A stretch of DNA of 11,544 nt, from NCBI GenBank assembly GCA_966128725.1, contig CBHYLN010000157.1:1-11544 (forward strand). The letters are read 5' to 3'. Below are positions 1-7,826 of the stretch, one piece after another (positions within the stretch are counted from its first letter, which is position 1; each line of letters opens with the position of its first letter). The notes under the pieces are model-generated. The model had not been told where the DNA came from and made no database searches. It was given only the letters and a program-made list of their open reading frames with translations. Source of the DNA: JAFDZV01 sp966128725 (GTDB lineage Bacteria; Bacteroidota; Ignavibacteria; OLB7). A program made the position numbers and the translations under genes.

Positions 1-894
1 GAGGGCGATGTGCAGAACGCCGCGCGCATCCTTACCGGCTGGCGTGTGGCGCAGTTCAGCGATAAACCCGCGCCCAACGGCATGTTCAAGGCGTATTTCA
101 AACCGAACGACCACGACATCAATGCCAAGGAATTTCTTGGTGTGTCCTTCCCTGCGCGCGATATCTCCACCAATACGGAGTTCATCGTGCAGCGCGAGGA
201 AGTTCGGCGCCTGATCGATACCATCTTCGAGAAGCGCGCGAATGCCGTCGCGAAGTTCATCTGCCGGAAGATCTACCGCTACTTCGTGTACAGTAACCCC
301 ACCTCCAGCGACGAGGCGGTTATCGACGCGATGGCAACCCTGTTCATCCAGAGCAATTTCGATATCAAGCCGGTGATGAGCGCGCTGCTGAAAAGCGCGC
401 ACTTCTTCGACAATCTCAACATCGGCGCGCAGATCAAGACACCCGCCGAGCTGGAAATCGGCATGTCGCGCCAGCTTGGGATGAGCGCCGACATAGCCAG
501 CAACACCAGAAGGCTGGGCCAGGATATCTTCGATCCGCCGAACGTAAGCGGCTGGCCGGGATATCGCGACTGGATTACCACAACCTCGTATCCGATACGT
601 TCGGATCACGCGCATGCCGCGGTGACCGCCATGAGCGACGATGCTATCCTCACGTTCATCAAGGCGTTTCCGAACTACACCGATGTGTTGGAGCTTACCG
701 ACCATGTGGCCTCGGTACTCCTGCCGCGTCCGCTTTCAACCGATCGCAAGACATCGTTGAAGGGGAAGCTGGTGGGGACCGCTCCGGACTATGAATGGCC
801 GGATATCATCAACGGCAGTCCGAGCACAGCCGCCCGGAACATGCGGGAAATGCTGACAACCATCGTGGATCTGCCGGATTTCCAGCTCTGTTGA
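1..894 (+). CDS. DUF1800 family protein, C-terminal part (5' end outside window)
   Basis: The reading frame is open from base 1 (Glu-Gly-Asp, then the GTG codon at 10) to the TGA at 892-894, so the start lies upstream; the GTG at 10 is internal. Visible are 297 residues matching the C-terminal half of DUF1800 (PF08811): an AARILTGW motif at residues 6-13, then a KFICRKIYRYFV helix near residue 85, a segment ending in LLKSAHFF near 130, a KTPAELEIGMSRQLG motif near 146-160, the PPNVSGWPG motif near 179-187, and LPDFQL at the C-terminus. The biochemical role of DUF1800 is not established. Members are often encoded beside a DUF1501 gene, as here (next gene, same strand, 154 bp away), and are thought to be exported or envelope proteins. 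No T9SS tail is present, unlike its partner. Family assignment is firm; function is unknown. Confidence 0.9.
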   Translation, partial: EGDVQNAARILTGWRVAQFSDKPAPNGMFKAYFKPNDHDINAKEFLGVSFPARDISTNTEFIVQREEVRRLIDTIFEKRANAVAKFICRKIYRYFVYSNPTSSDEAVIDAMATLFIQSNFDIKPVMSALLKSAHFFDNLNIGAQIKTPAELEIGMSRQLGMSADIASNTRRLGQDIFDPPNVSGWPGYRDWITTTSYPIRSDHAHAAVTAMSDDAILTFIKAFPNYTDVLELTDHVASVLLPRPLSTDRKTSLKGKLVGTAPDYEWPDIINGSPSTAARNMREMLTTIVDLPDFQLC

Positions 895-940
895 TCGAAA
901 GCGCCGGCTGTCGGCGTAACGATTCGCCGTGCCACGTTCA

Positions 941-958
941 GGCCCTGGAACAGGGGCC
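941..958 (+). terminator. stem-loop after the DUF1800 gene, possible weak terminator
   Basis: GGCC-CTG (941-947), loop GAA (948-950), CAG-g-GGCC (951-958) form seven pairs with one bulged G, 47 bases after the stop codon. No T-run follows, so it would be a non-canonical terminator or an RNA-processing or stabilising hairpin. A smaller CGCCG/CGGCG stem sits just before it at 902-916. Confidence 0.3.
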
Positions 959-980
959 ACCCGTAATCGCGATCTCTCTA

Positions 981-1010
981 CCACGCTCCCCCCAATTGCG
1001 GAGCGGGTGG
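981..1010 (+). promoter_or_regulatory. stem-loop in the leader of the DUF1501 gene
   Basis: CCAC-GCTCC (981-989) pairs with GGAGC-(GG)-GTGG (1000-1010) around a 10-base loop, ending 38 bases before the ATG at 1049. With the 941-958 hairpin it fills most of the 154-bp gap between the DUF1800 and DUF1501 genes. It could be a terminator, a 5'-UTR stability element, or chance pairing in GC-rich DNA. No convincing promoter elements were recognised in the gap. Confidence 0.25.
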
Positions 1011-1048
1011 TTCTCGGAATCCAATTCTTGTCTGAAAGGGCCTGTCTC

Positions 1049-2629
1049 ATGAAACGACGCACTTTCCTGCGGACAGCCGCCGCTACGGCCGCGGCCACCC
1101 CGATCATGTTGGGCGGATTGCCCCTGCGAGCCGGCACGTCGCTTCCGATGCTGGCCCAGTTGCCGCCTGCCGCCGACGATCGCATCCTGATTGTTGCGCA
1201 GTTGTTCGGCGGCAACGACGGTCTGAATACCGTTATCCCGGCCCTTGACGACGAATACTACCGCATCCGACCCCAGATTTCCGTACCGAAGGATCTGTGC
1301 TGGAACAAGGTGGGCAACATCTACCTGCATCCATCGCTGGCGCTGGGCTCGCAGGGCGGCATTGCCCGCATGCTGGAGATCGGCAACCTGGCGATTGTGC
1401 AGGGCGTGGGCTACGACAACCCGAACCTGTCGCATTTCCGCTCCACCGATATCTGGCTGAGCGGCATGAACGATTCCAACGCCGATCACCGTCTGGAAAC
1501 CGGATGGGTTGGGCGCTGGCTTGAACAGAAGTATCCGGATTTCCCGGCGTCGCTTCCGGAGCATCCGCTGGCGGTACAGTTCGGGGGCTTCGGGCTTACG
1601 CTGATGAGCTCCAAGGGCCGCATGGGCATCGAGGTAAACGATCCCAGCGGGCAGCGCGGCGTTGGCTCGCAGTTGGATACGCTGGACCCGGACAGCACCG
1701 GCACGGCCTATCGTGTTGAGTACGACTTCGTGGCCGATATCGCCGCGCGATCCAACAAGTACGCGCAGGCGGTGAAGGACGCCTACACCACCGGCAAACC
1801 CCTGTTGAAGGCGGGATACGCCAGCGACGGCTTCGCGCAGCAGATGGCATCGGTGGGCGCGCTGATTGCCGGCGGGCTGAAGTCGCGCGTGTACATCGTT
1901 TCGATGGGCGGCTTCGATACCCATGTCAACCAGCAGTACGATGGCAAGGAAGGCCTGCACCCAACACTGCTGCAGCGTTTCAGCGATGCGGTGGCGCAGT
2001 TGCAGAACGACCTGATCCGCCTTGGGCACGCCGATCGCGTGGTGGGCATCACCGTCAGCGAATTTGGCCGGCGCCCGCACGAAAACGGCAGCCTGGGCAC
2101 CGACCACGGCGCGGCCTCGGTGCAGTTCGTGTGGGGTACGCAGGTCAACAGCGGTGTGTTCGGCCAGCCGCCGGATCTGAAGAATTTCAACTCGAACGGC
2201 GATCTCATGTTCGACGTGGATTACCGCGAGGTGTACGCCGAGATCCTTACCGACTGGTTTGGTGTGTCGCGCGATGACATGCGCGTGATCCTGAAGAAGG
2301 ATGACCTGACCCCGGTTGACGTGATCCAGGCGCAGCCAACCAGCGTTGATCGCGCCGATAACACCGCGTCGGGTCTTGTGGTGTCGGGCTGTTCGCCGAA
2401 TCCGTTCGCGAGTACAACAACGCTGCAGTTCTCGATTGCGCGCGCATCCAATGTGCGTGTTGAGCTGGCGGCCATCAACGGCACGCGCATCGCGATGCTG
2501 GTGGATCGCCACCTGGATGCCGGCGTGCATCGCGTTCCCATCAGTGTGGATGTGCCGTCGGGCACGTATGTCTGCACGGTGGATGCGCTTGGCAGCCGCG
2601 CAACCACGGTGCTTCGCTGCGTTCGCTAA
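1049..2629 (+). CDS. DUF1501 family secreted protein with T9SS C-terminal sorting domain
   Basis: 526 residues. The ATG at 1049 is chosen because it opens with MKRRTFLRTAAATAAA, a twin-arginine-type signal (RRTFLR, then an Ala-rich hydrophobic segment); an AAAGGG stretch lies 8 bases upstream. The frame runs 40 codons further up to 929, but that part does not look coding. Residues about 45-430 match DUF1501 (PF07394, alkaline-phosphatase/sulfatase-like superfamily): FGGNDGLNTVIPA near 53, LSHFRSTDIW near 127-136, GGFDTH near 288, and SEFGRRPHENGSLGTDHG near 337-354. Residues about 440-526 form a type-A T9SS sorting domain (SPNPFASTT, then LDAGVH and VPSGTYVC), predicting passage through the outer membrane and surface attachment or release. 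Function is unknown; members usually pair with DUF1800. The combination of a Tat-like signal and a T9SS tail is notable. A perfect hairpin follows 11 bases after the stop. Confidence 0.93.
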   Translation: MKRRTFLRTAAATAAATPIMLGGLPLRAGTSLPMLAQLPPAADDRILIVAQLFGGNDGLNTVIPALDDEYYRIRPQISVPKDLCWNKVGNIYLHPSLALGSQGGIARMLEIGNLAIVQGVGYDNPNLSHFRSTDIWLSGMNDSNADHRLETGWVGRWLEQKYPDFPASLPEHPLAVQFGGFGLTLMSSKGRMGIEVNDPSGQRGVGSQLDTLDPDSTGTAYRVEYDFVADIAARSNKYAQAVKDAYTTGKPLLKAGYASDGFAQQMASVGALIAGGLKSRVYIVSMGGFDTHVNQQYDGKEGLHPTLLQRFSDAVAQLQNDLIRLGHADRVVGITVSEFGRRPHENGSLGTDHGAASVQFVWGTQVNSGVFGQPPDLKNFNSNGDLMFDVDYREVYAEILTDWFGVSRDDMRVILKKDDLTPVDVIQAQPTSVDRADNTASGLVVSGCSPNPFASTTTLQFSIARASNVRVELAAINGTRIAMLVDRHLDAGVHRVPISVDVPSGTYVCTVDALGSRATTVLRCVR

Positions 2630-2640
2630 GCGTTTCAAGC

Positions 2641-2669
2641 GCAACGCGCCGCTGTTGACGGCGCGTTGC
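2641..2669 (+). terminator. perfect 11-bp hairpin after the DUF1501 gene
   Basis: GCAACGCGCCG (2641-2651), loop CTGTTGA (2652-2658) and CGGCGCGTTGC (2659-2669) pair without mismatch, 11 bases after the TAA. No T-run follows on the + strand, so it is not a textbook intrinsic terminator. Its position and strength still suggest transcription termination or 3'-end protection between the DUF1501 gene and the giant-protein gene. Confidence 0.55.
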
Positions 2670-2748
2670 CTGATGTTCCATACACGGTTCCCGTTCGTCT
2701 GTTCGAGGCCTGCCGTCGCCGTGCGCATGCCTTATCCCGCACGAAGAG

Positions 2749-5700
2749 ATGCCCATGCACGTTCGTTACTGCCTACGCCTGATTCTGTTCCTTGCCCTTC
2801 TGCCGATTGCATCGGCGTGGGGCCAGTTCCCCGCGCAGTGCGACGGCGACAAGTCGTGCGTGGGCAATGCGCTCACAATCGACGTAACGCAGGGGAAGGG
2901 AGCGCAGTATGTGGATCTGGATACATCGGCGCAGTTGCGCGCGATGCGCGACGCCATCACATTCGAGGCCTGGATCCTGCCCACCGCTCAACCGGGCAAG
3001 CGGGTATTCATCGGTGGCCTTTGGGGACCGAACAAGGATAACAACGATCAGTGGGTGCTCTATATCGAGGATACCCGGATCGTGTTCGCGCTGAGCCCGG
3101 ATGGCTCGTTCCAGGGTGATGCCGATAATACCGTTGCCAGCGCCACGGTGGCCAATCTGTATACCCGTGGCTGGGTGCATGTGGCGGCAGTATGGGATGG
3201 GGGCACAACCGCCGCGCGCATCTATGTGGATGGCGGCGAAGTGGCGCGCGCAACCAATACCACCACGCCGCTTACGGCGTTGAAGCAAACCGAGAGCCGC
3301 AACCTTCCGATGCAGCTTGGCAGTTGCAATGGGCTGTACGACGACACCCTGCGCAATCGTACGTTCAAGGGGCAGATCGACGAGGTGCGTCTGTGGAATC
3401 GCGCGCTCACCGAGCCGGAAATCCGTTGCCAGCGCATTCTGTCGTTGGCGGGCAACGAAAGCGGTCTGGTGCTGTATTACCGCTGCAACGAGGCCACCTC
3501 CACACAGTTTATGTGTGATGCCACCGGGCACAACGTGATCGGACGCATGCGAAGCGGTGCCAAGTGTGATAAAAGCACGCGCACCGTGCCGGCCACGTAC
3601 GTGGTTACGCCCAGCACGATTGGCGGCTCGCTGTACTGCACCGGTGATACCACGTTCACCTTCTCGGTGGTTGACACCTCCACCTGCGGCAGCAAGGTTG
3701 CCGTGCAGGTTGCCGGCGTTGACGCGGGCCTGTTCACTGCATCGCCCACCACGCTGACGCTGGTTCAGAATGTGCCGCAGACATTCACGGTTCGCATGAA
3801 CGCATCGATCATCGGACCGATTGTGGCCGATGTGCGTGTGGTGAACCAGAATCGCTGCGGTGACCCTGTTGTTGCGCAAGTGAGGTTGAACCGCCGTACG
3901 GAGCTGGATTACTCCAAGGGGCGCATCAAGCTCGACACCCTGTTCGTTGGCTGCCAGGAACGGTTGTTCACCGAGGATACGGTGCGCATCTGCAACAATA
4001 CCGGCCGGCCGATGCGCATCGAAAGCGCCACGCTTTCCGGCGGGGTGTTTGCATGGCGTCCGCTCGATCCGTCGCAGCCGTTGCCGTTCACGATGCCCAG
4101 CGGCACATGCTGGTCGGTCATCGTTCGGATGAATGTTGGCGACACCACGCGCACCGAGCGCGATACGCTTCGCCTGGTGAGCGACGATCGCTGCCCGGGC
4201 AGCGGCATTATCCCGATTGAAGGGCGCAGCCAGGAGGTGTTGGCGATCCTGAAAACCGACGGTGTGCGCAAGGCGGACTCGATGAACTTCGAGGACGTGT
4301 GCCCCGGGCAGATCAGCGACGTGCAACTGTATCAGTGGCGCAATCTGGTGCAGGATTCGATCGCGATCGACACGATCATCATCTCCAACGGATTCATCGG
4401 GCGCCGGAACGTGTACCCGATCTTCCTTGCGCCCCGCATCGCGTACAACCCGAACTTCATCCGGTTCCGTCCGGATCGTCCCGGGCCGTTCACCGGCCAG
4501 GTTACCTTCCGCGCCCGATTCCGAGGCTGCACGATCGTAAAAACCATCGAGCTTACCGGGCGCGGCATTTCGGTTGATGTTGCGTTCAACAGCGCCATCG
4601 TTGGCTTCGGCAACGTCACGATCGGGAAGTTCGGCACGCAGACCGCCAGCGTTACCAACAAAGGTTTTGATACGCGGACGATGTCGGCCTATCTGAAGGT
4701 AGGCGATGTGTTCGCGATCACCAGCAATCGCTCCTTCAGCATTCGCCCCGGCGAGACGATCCAGATCGGCCTGGAGTTCCGCCCACGCGAACCGCGTACG
4801 TATTACGATACGCTCTGCATCTTCGACAACCAGTGCTTCCAGACGCTGTGCATCCCGATCAGCGGCACGGGCGTGTTCGACGCGCTTACCTTCACGCCGC
4901 CGTTCCTGGAGCTGAACAACGTGATCGGTTGCCAGTGCCGCACCGACACGATCGTGGTGACAAGCAACCTGGGCTCGTCGATGGGCTTCTCGTGGTCGGA
5001 GAACGACCCCACCAACAAGTTCACCGTCAAGCAGATCACGCCCGGCAATACGTTCGCGGCGGGGCAGAGCATGAGCTTCGAGGTTACGTACTGCCCGAAT
5101 GATCTTGCCGACGACCGGTCCGACCGCGCCTTCATCAACGTTTCGCTTGCCGACGGGCAACTGTATCAAGTGCTGCTGCGCGGAACCAGCGTGGCGCCCA
5201 AGCTGTACGTAACGCCGCTTACCACGTTCGGACTGGTGGAGGTTGGCTGGCGCAAGCGCGAGCGTATCCTTGTGGAGAACGCCAGCGCCGTGCCAATCGA
5301 CATCACAACCACGCCGACCGTGCCGGCCGGATATACGGTGATCAGCACAACGCCGGCCCTGCCGGTGGCGCTGCAACCGCGCGACTCGATGTGGGTTGAG
5401 GTGGAGTTCGCGCCCACGGCGGAGCAGGCTTACAACGGCAGCCTTACGCTCTCGTCGAATTCTCCCTGCAACCTGAGCTGGAGCGGGCAGATGACCGGGC
5501 GCGGCGAGATTGTCCGGCTGGATGTTCCGGTAAGCTTCATCAACTACGGGTTGATACGGCCATGTGATTGCGCGCTGCGCGAGATACCGTTGCCGAACAA
5601 CAGTCAGTATATCCCCATCTCGATCGACTCGGTATGGATCGACGGTGCCGGCGTTCCCTCGCCCAATCCGGCGGTGTTCGTGTGGCGATCCAAGCAGACC

Positions 5701-7683
5701 GGCGGCACAACGTTGCCGTACTCCATCGCGCCGCAGACGGTTGATACACTGGTGGTATCCTTCTGCCCGAACATCCCGGCCACGCAGCAGAATCTGCTGG
5801 CCAATGCAACCATCCATATAAAGGCCCGCACACCGGCCTGGACCCAGGAATTCAAGACCGTGCTCAGCGGTCGCCGCGAGCTGAACTTCTCGCCCAGCCG
5901 GTCGCTGGTTTCCTTCCCGGCCACCCGCGTGGATACCTCGGCCGCGCCGATCGCGGTGGACATCACCGTGCCGGACGCCTTTCAGAATCCGAGCGGCGAC
6001 AGCATCATCATCACCGGGGCAACGTTTGTTCCGGATCAGCGGGTGTTCTCGATCGATCCCTCGGCGGGTCCGTTCCCGTGGGTGATCAAGCGGGGCCAGA
6101 AGCTCACCTTCCGCGTCAACTTCTATCCGCGTGCGCCAAAGGATTACCAGGCACGGATCTACCTGCATACGGTGTTCCCGTGCGACGGCGACGATACAAC
6201 CATTCTGGTTCGAGGAACCGGGTTCGCGCCGGCCTTCGGGTTGCAGATGGCCTTCGATACCGCGGCGATCGGCCAGGATACGTTCCATCTGAACACCTGC
6301 GATACGCTGATTGTGCCGGTGATGATCAACCGCGCCATCCCGCAGGAAGTGATCGACATGGCGTTCCGCATCGGCTACGACTCAGCATTGCTGCGCCTTG
6401 TGGACATTCGTTCGCCGTACACGCCAAATGCAACCGTGTCGGACACGGGCGACGGTGCAAGGGGCAAGTTGAAGGATGCCCGCAATGCTCAGGCAGGGGA
6501 GGTGGCGTACGTACGCTTTATTGTGCGAGGCGGCTCCGGGGCATTCCCGATTACATTGGATGAGATCGAGTTCGATTCCGATTCGCTGGTCTTCTTCAAG
6601 ATCGTGGCCGGCATCGATCGCGGGTGGGTGATCATCGACGAGCCGTTGATCGCGATCACGGGGCCAACCAATTTTGATACGGTGAACCTGAAGAGCTGCG
6701 CCGATCGGCAGGTGATGGTGCGCAATCCGGGCCTGGTGCCGATCCGGTTCGATTCGTTGAGCGGGCTGCCGCCGGGGCATACAATCGTGGCATCCAGCGT
6801 GCCGTATCCGCTTATCCTGCAGCCGGGCGATTCCATCGAGTTCACCGTGCGCTTCTGTCCGTTCGTGGAGGCCCTGTACGACAGCTCCCTGCGCGCGCAC
6901 TCCAATGCGCCGTGCCCCATTACCGACAGCGGCCTGGTGCACAGCTTCGGGTATGCGCCGCCGTTCCCGATGCGGCTTGCCCTTGGCGCAACCGTGGGGA
7001 CCGATACGCTGAGCGGGACCATCGCCGATACGGTTGAACTGCCGATTCTTCTGGATCGTGACTGCCCGCAGACGCCGCTGGACGTGAACATGCTGATCCA
7101 TTACAACCGGCGTGCCCTGCAGTATATCGGCATTACGTCGACCTATACGTCGGGGGCCTCGGCGTCGGTGGTTTCCGATGGCATCACCGTAAGCCTGCCG
7201 CATTGCGACAGCCTGCGCGCCGGCGAGATCGCGCGCCTGAAGTTCGTGGTCGCCGTGCCGGATTCGATCATGTCGCCGATGTGGCTGGAGCCGCAGAAGT
7301 TCACCAGCGATTCGGTGTTCTGGGTGAAGCTCGATCCCCCGATCACCACCGGCGATACCGATATGGTGCGGGTTGATCCGCGCTGCAACATCGCGCGCTT
7401 GAACTTCGTGGGCGGGGCCAACAAGCTTGGCGCGCCCACGCCGAACCCCACCACGGGGCGCCTGGCGATCGATGCGGAATTCGTGGAGGACGCCAACGCG
7501 CGGCTGATCCTGTTCAACAGTGCGGGCGTTGAAGCGCTGCAGGTGCTGGACGGTACACAGCGGCTGAAGGGCGGCCACTACCGCTTCGAGTTCGTGGCGG
7601 CCGGGTTGCCCAGTGGCGATTATTTCTGCGTGTTCGAGGCCGGCACGTTCCGTGCCACCGAGCGAATCCGTATCGTGAAATAG
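2749..7683 (+). CDS. giant T9SS-secreted surface protein: LamG, Ig-like (choice-of-anchor D) array, two cohesin-like domains
   Basis: 1644 residues from the ATG at 2749. An in-frame ATG at 2755 has AAGAG six bases upstream and may be the true start. A Sec signal peptide (LRLILFLALLPIASAWGQ) covers residues 1 to about 26. Residues about 41-228 are a LamG/concanavalin-like jelly roll (FEAWIL, GWVHVAAVWDGG, IYVDGGEVA, GQIDEVRLWNRAL). From about 285 to 1160 run Ig-like modules of roughly 100-125 residues, most ending in a Gly-rich strand (EGRS, TGRGI, SGTGV, RGTSV, TGRGE, RGTGF), typical of choice-of-anchor D/ASPM-SPD-2-Hydin domains. Two cohesin-like modules (about 1163-1290 and 1408-1540; MAFRIGYDSALLRLVDI, AGEVAYVRFIV) flank another Ig-like module. 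The last ~84 residues are a T9SS sorting domain (PTPNPTTGRL, LPSGDYFCVF). Likely an extracellular adhesin or matrix protein; the ligand cannot be told. Cys is frequent and placed recurrently in modules. Hairpins lie both sides of the gene. Confidence 0.92.
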   Translation: MPMHVRYCLRLILFLALLPIASAWGQFPAQCDGDKSCVGNALTIDVTQGKGAQYVDLDTSAQLRAMRDAITFEAWILPTAQPGKRVFIGGLWGPNKDNNDQWVLYIEDTRIVFALSPDGSFQGDADNTVASATVANLYTRGWVHVAAVWDGGTTAARIYVDGGEVARATNTTTPLTALKQTESRNLPMQLGSCNGLYDDTLRNRTFKGQIDEVRLWNRALTEPEIRCQRILSLAGNESGLVLYYRCNEATSTQFMCDATGHNVIGRMRSGAKCDKSTRTVPATYVVTPSTIGGSLYCTGDTTFTFSVVDTSTCGSKVAVQVAGVDAGLFTASPTTLTLVQNVPQTFTVRMNASIIGPIVADVRVVNQNRCGDPVVAQVRLNRRTELDYSKGRIKLDTLFVGCQERLFTEDTVRICNNTGRPMRIESATLSGGVFAWRPLDPSQPLPFTMPSGTCWSVIVRMNVGDTTRTERDTLRLVSDDRCPGSGIIPIEGRSQEVLAILKTDGVRKADSMNFEDVCPGQISDVQLYQWRNLVQDSIAIDTIIISNGFIGRRNVYPIFLAPRIAYNPNFIRFRPDRPGPFTGQVTFRARFRGCTIVKTIELTGRGISVDVAFNSAIVGFGNVTIGKFGTQTASVTNKGFDTRTMSAYLKVGDVFAITSNRSFSIRPGETIQIGLEFRPREPRTYYDTLCIFDNQCFQTLCIPISGTGVFDALTFTPPFLELNNVIGCQCRTDTIVVTSNLGSSMGFSWSENDPTNKFTVKQITPGNTFAAGQSMSFEVTYCPNDLADDRSDRAFINVSLADGQLYQVLLRGTSVAPKLYVTPLTTFGLVEVGWRKRERILVENASAVPIDITTTPTVPAGYTVISTTPALPVALQPRDSMWVEVEFAPTAEQAYNGSLTLSSNSPCNLSWSGQMTGRGEIVRLDVPVSFINYGLIRPCDCALREIPLPNNSQYIPISIDSVWIDGAGVPSPNPAVFVWRSKQTGGTTLPYSIAPQTVDTLVVSFCPNIPATQQNLLANATIHIKARTPAWTQEFKTVLSGRRELNFSPSRSLVSFPATRVDTSAAPIAVDITVPDAFQNPSGDSIIITGATFVPDQRVFSIDPSAGPFPWVIKRGQKLTFRVNFYPRAPKDYQARIYLHTVFPCDGDDTTILVRGTGFAPAFGLQMAFDTAAIGQDTFHLNTCDTLIVPVMINRAIPQEVIDMAFRIGYDSALLRLVDIRSPYTPNATVSDTGDGARGKLKDARNAQAGEVAYVRFIVRGGSGAFPITLDEIEFDSDSLVFFKIVAGIDRGWVIIDEPLIAITGPTNFDTVNLKSCADRQVMVRNPGLVPIRFDSLSGLPPGHTIVASSVPYPLILQPGDSIEFTVRFCPFVEALYDSSLRAHSNAPCPITDSGLVHSFGYAPPFPMRLALGATVGTDTLSGTIADTVELPILLDRDCPQTPLDVNMLIHYNRRALQYIGITSTYTSGASASVVSDGITVSLPHCDSLRAGEIARLKFVVAVPDSIMSPMWLEPQKFTSDSVFWVKLDPPITTGDTDMVRVDPRCNIARLNFVGGANKLGAPTPNPTTGRLAIDAEFVEDANARLILFNSAGVEALQVLDGTQRLKGGHYRFEFVAAGLPSGDYFCVFEAGTFRATERIRIVK

Positions 7684-7704
7684 TTGCCGTGTTCTGGCGG
7701 AATG

Positions 7705-7730
7705 CCGGCCGGCGATCGATCGCCAGCCGG
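7705..7730 (+). terminator. strong hairpin after the giant-protein gene
   Basis: CCGGC-c-GGCGA (7705-7715), loop TCGA (7716-7719) and TCGCC-a-GCCGG (7720-7730) form ten pairs with one C/A mismatch, 21 bases after the TAG. The core GGCGATCGATCGCC (7711-7724) is a perfect 14-base palindrome. As at 2641-2669, no T-run follows. It probably ends or protects the long mRNA; the palindrome could alternatively be a protein-binding site. Confidence 0.45.
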
Positions 7731-7826
7731 GCTGCCGTGCATGGCATTGCGCGTTGGCGACGCAGCCGCTGCGGATGCCGCGTTGTTCATGTTCTCCCTC
7801 AGTCCCTCAACGTACGCCAGACACAC

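Noticed and set aside
938..2728. 596-codon - strand open frame opposite the DUF1501 gene
   Set aside because: Same shadow effect: His/Arg-rich product without motifs, while the + strand matches DUF1501 throughout.
2773..6288. Very long - strand open frame (1171 codons) opposite the giant-protein gene
   Set aside because: It is a shadow of G/C-biased codons on the + strand: the product is rich in Arg, His and Ala, shows no domain, and the + frame has signal peptide, LamG, Ig modules and sorting tail.
7689..7826. N-terminal extension of the OmpA-family protein to the GTG at 7689
   Set aside because: The extra 46 residues are Arg/Trp/Cys-rich, would bury the signal peptide, and overlap the hairpin at 7705-7730.
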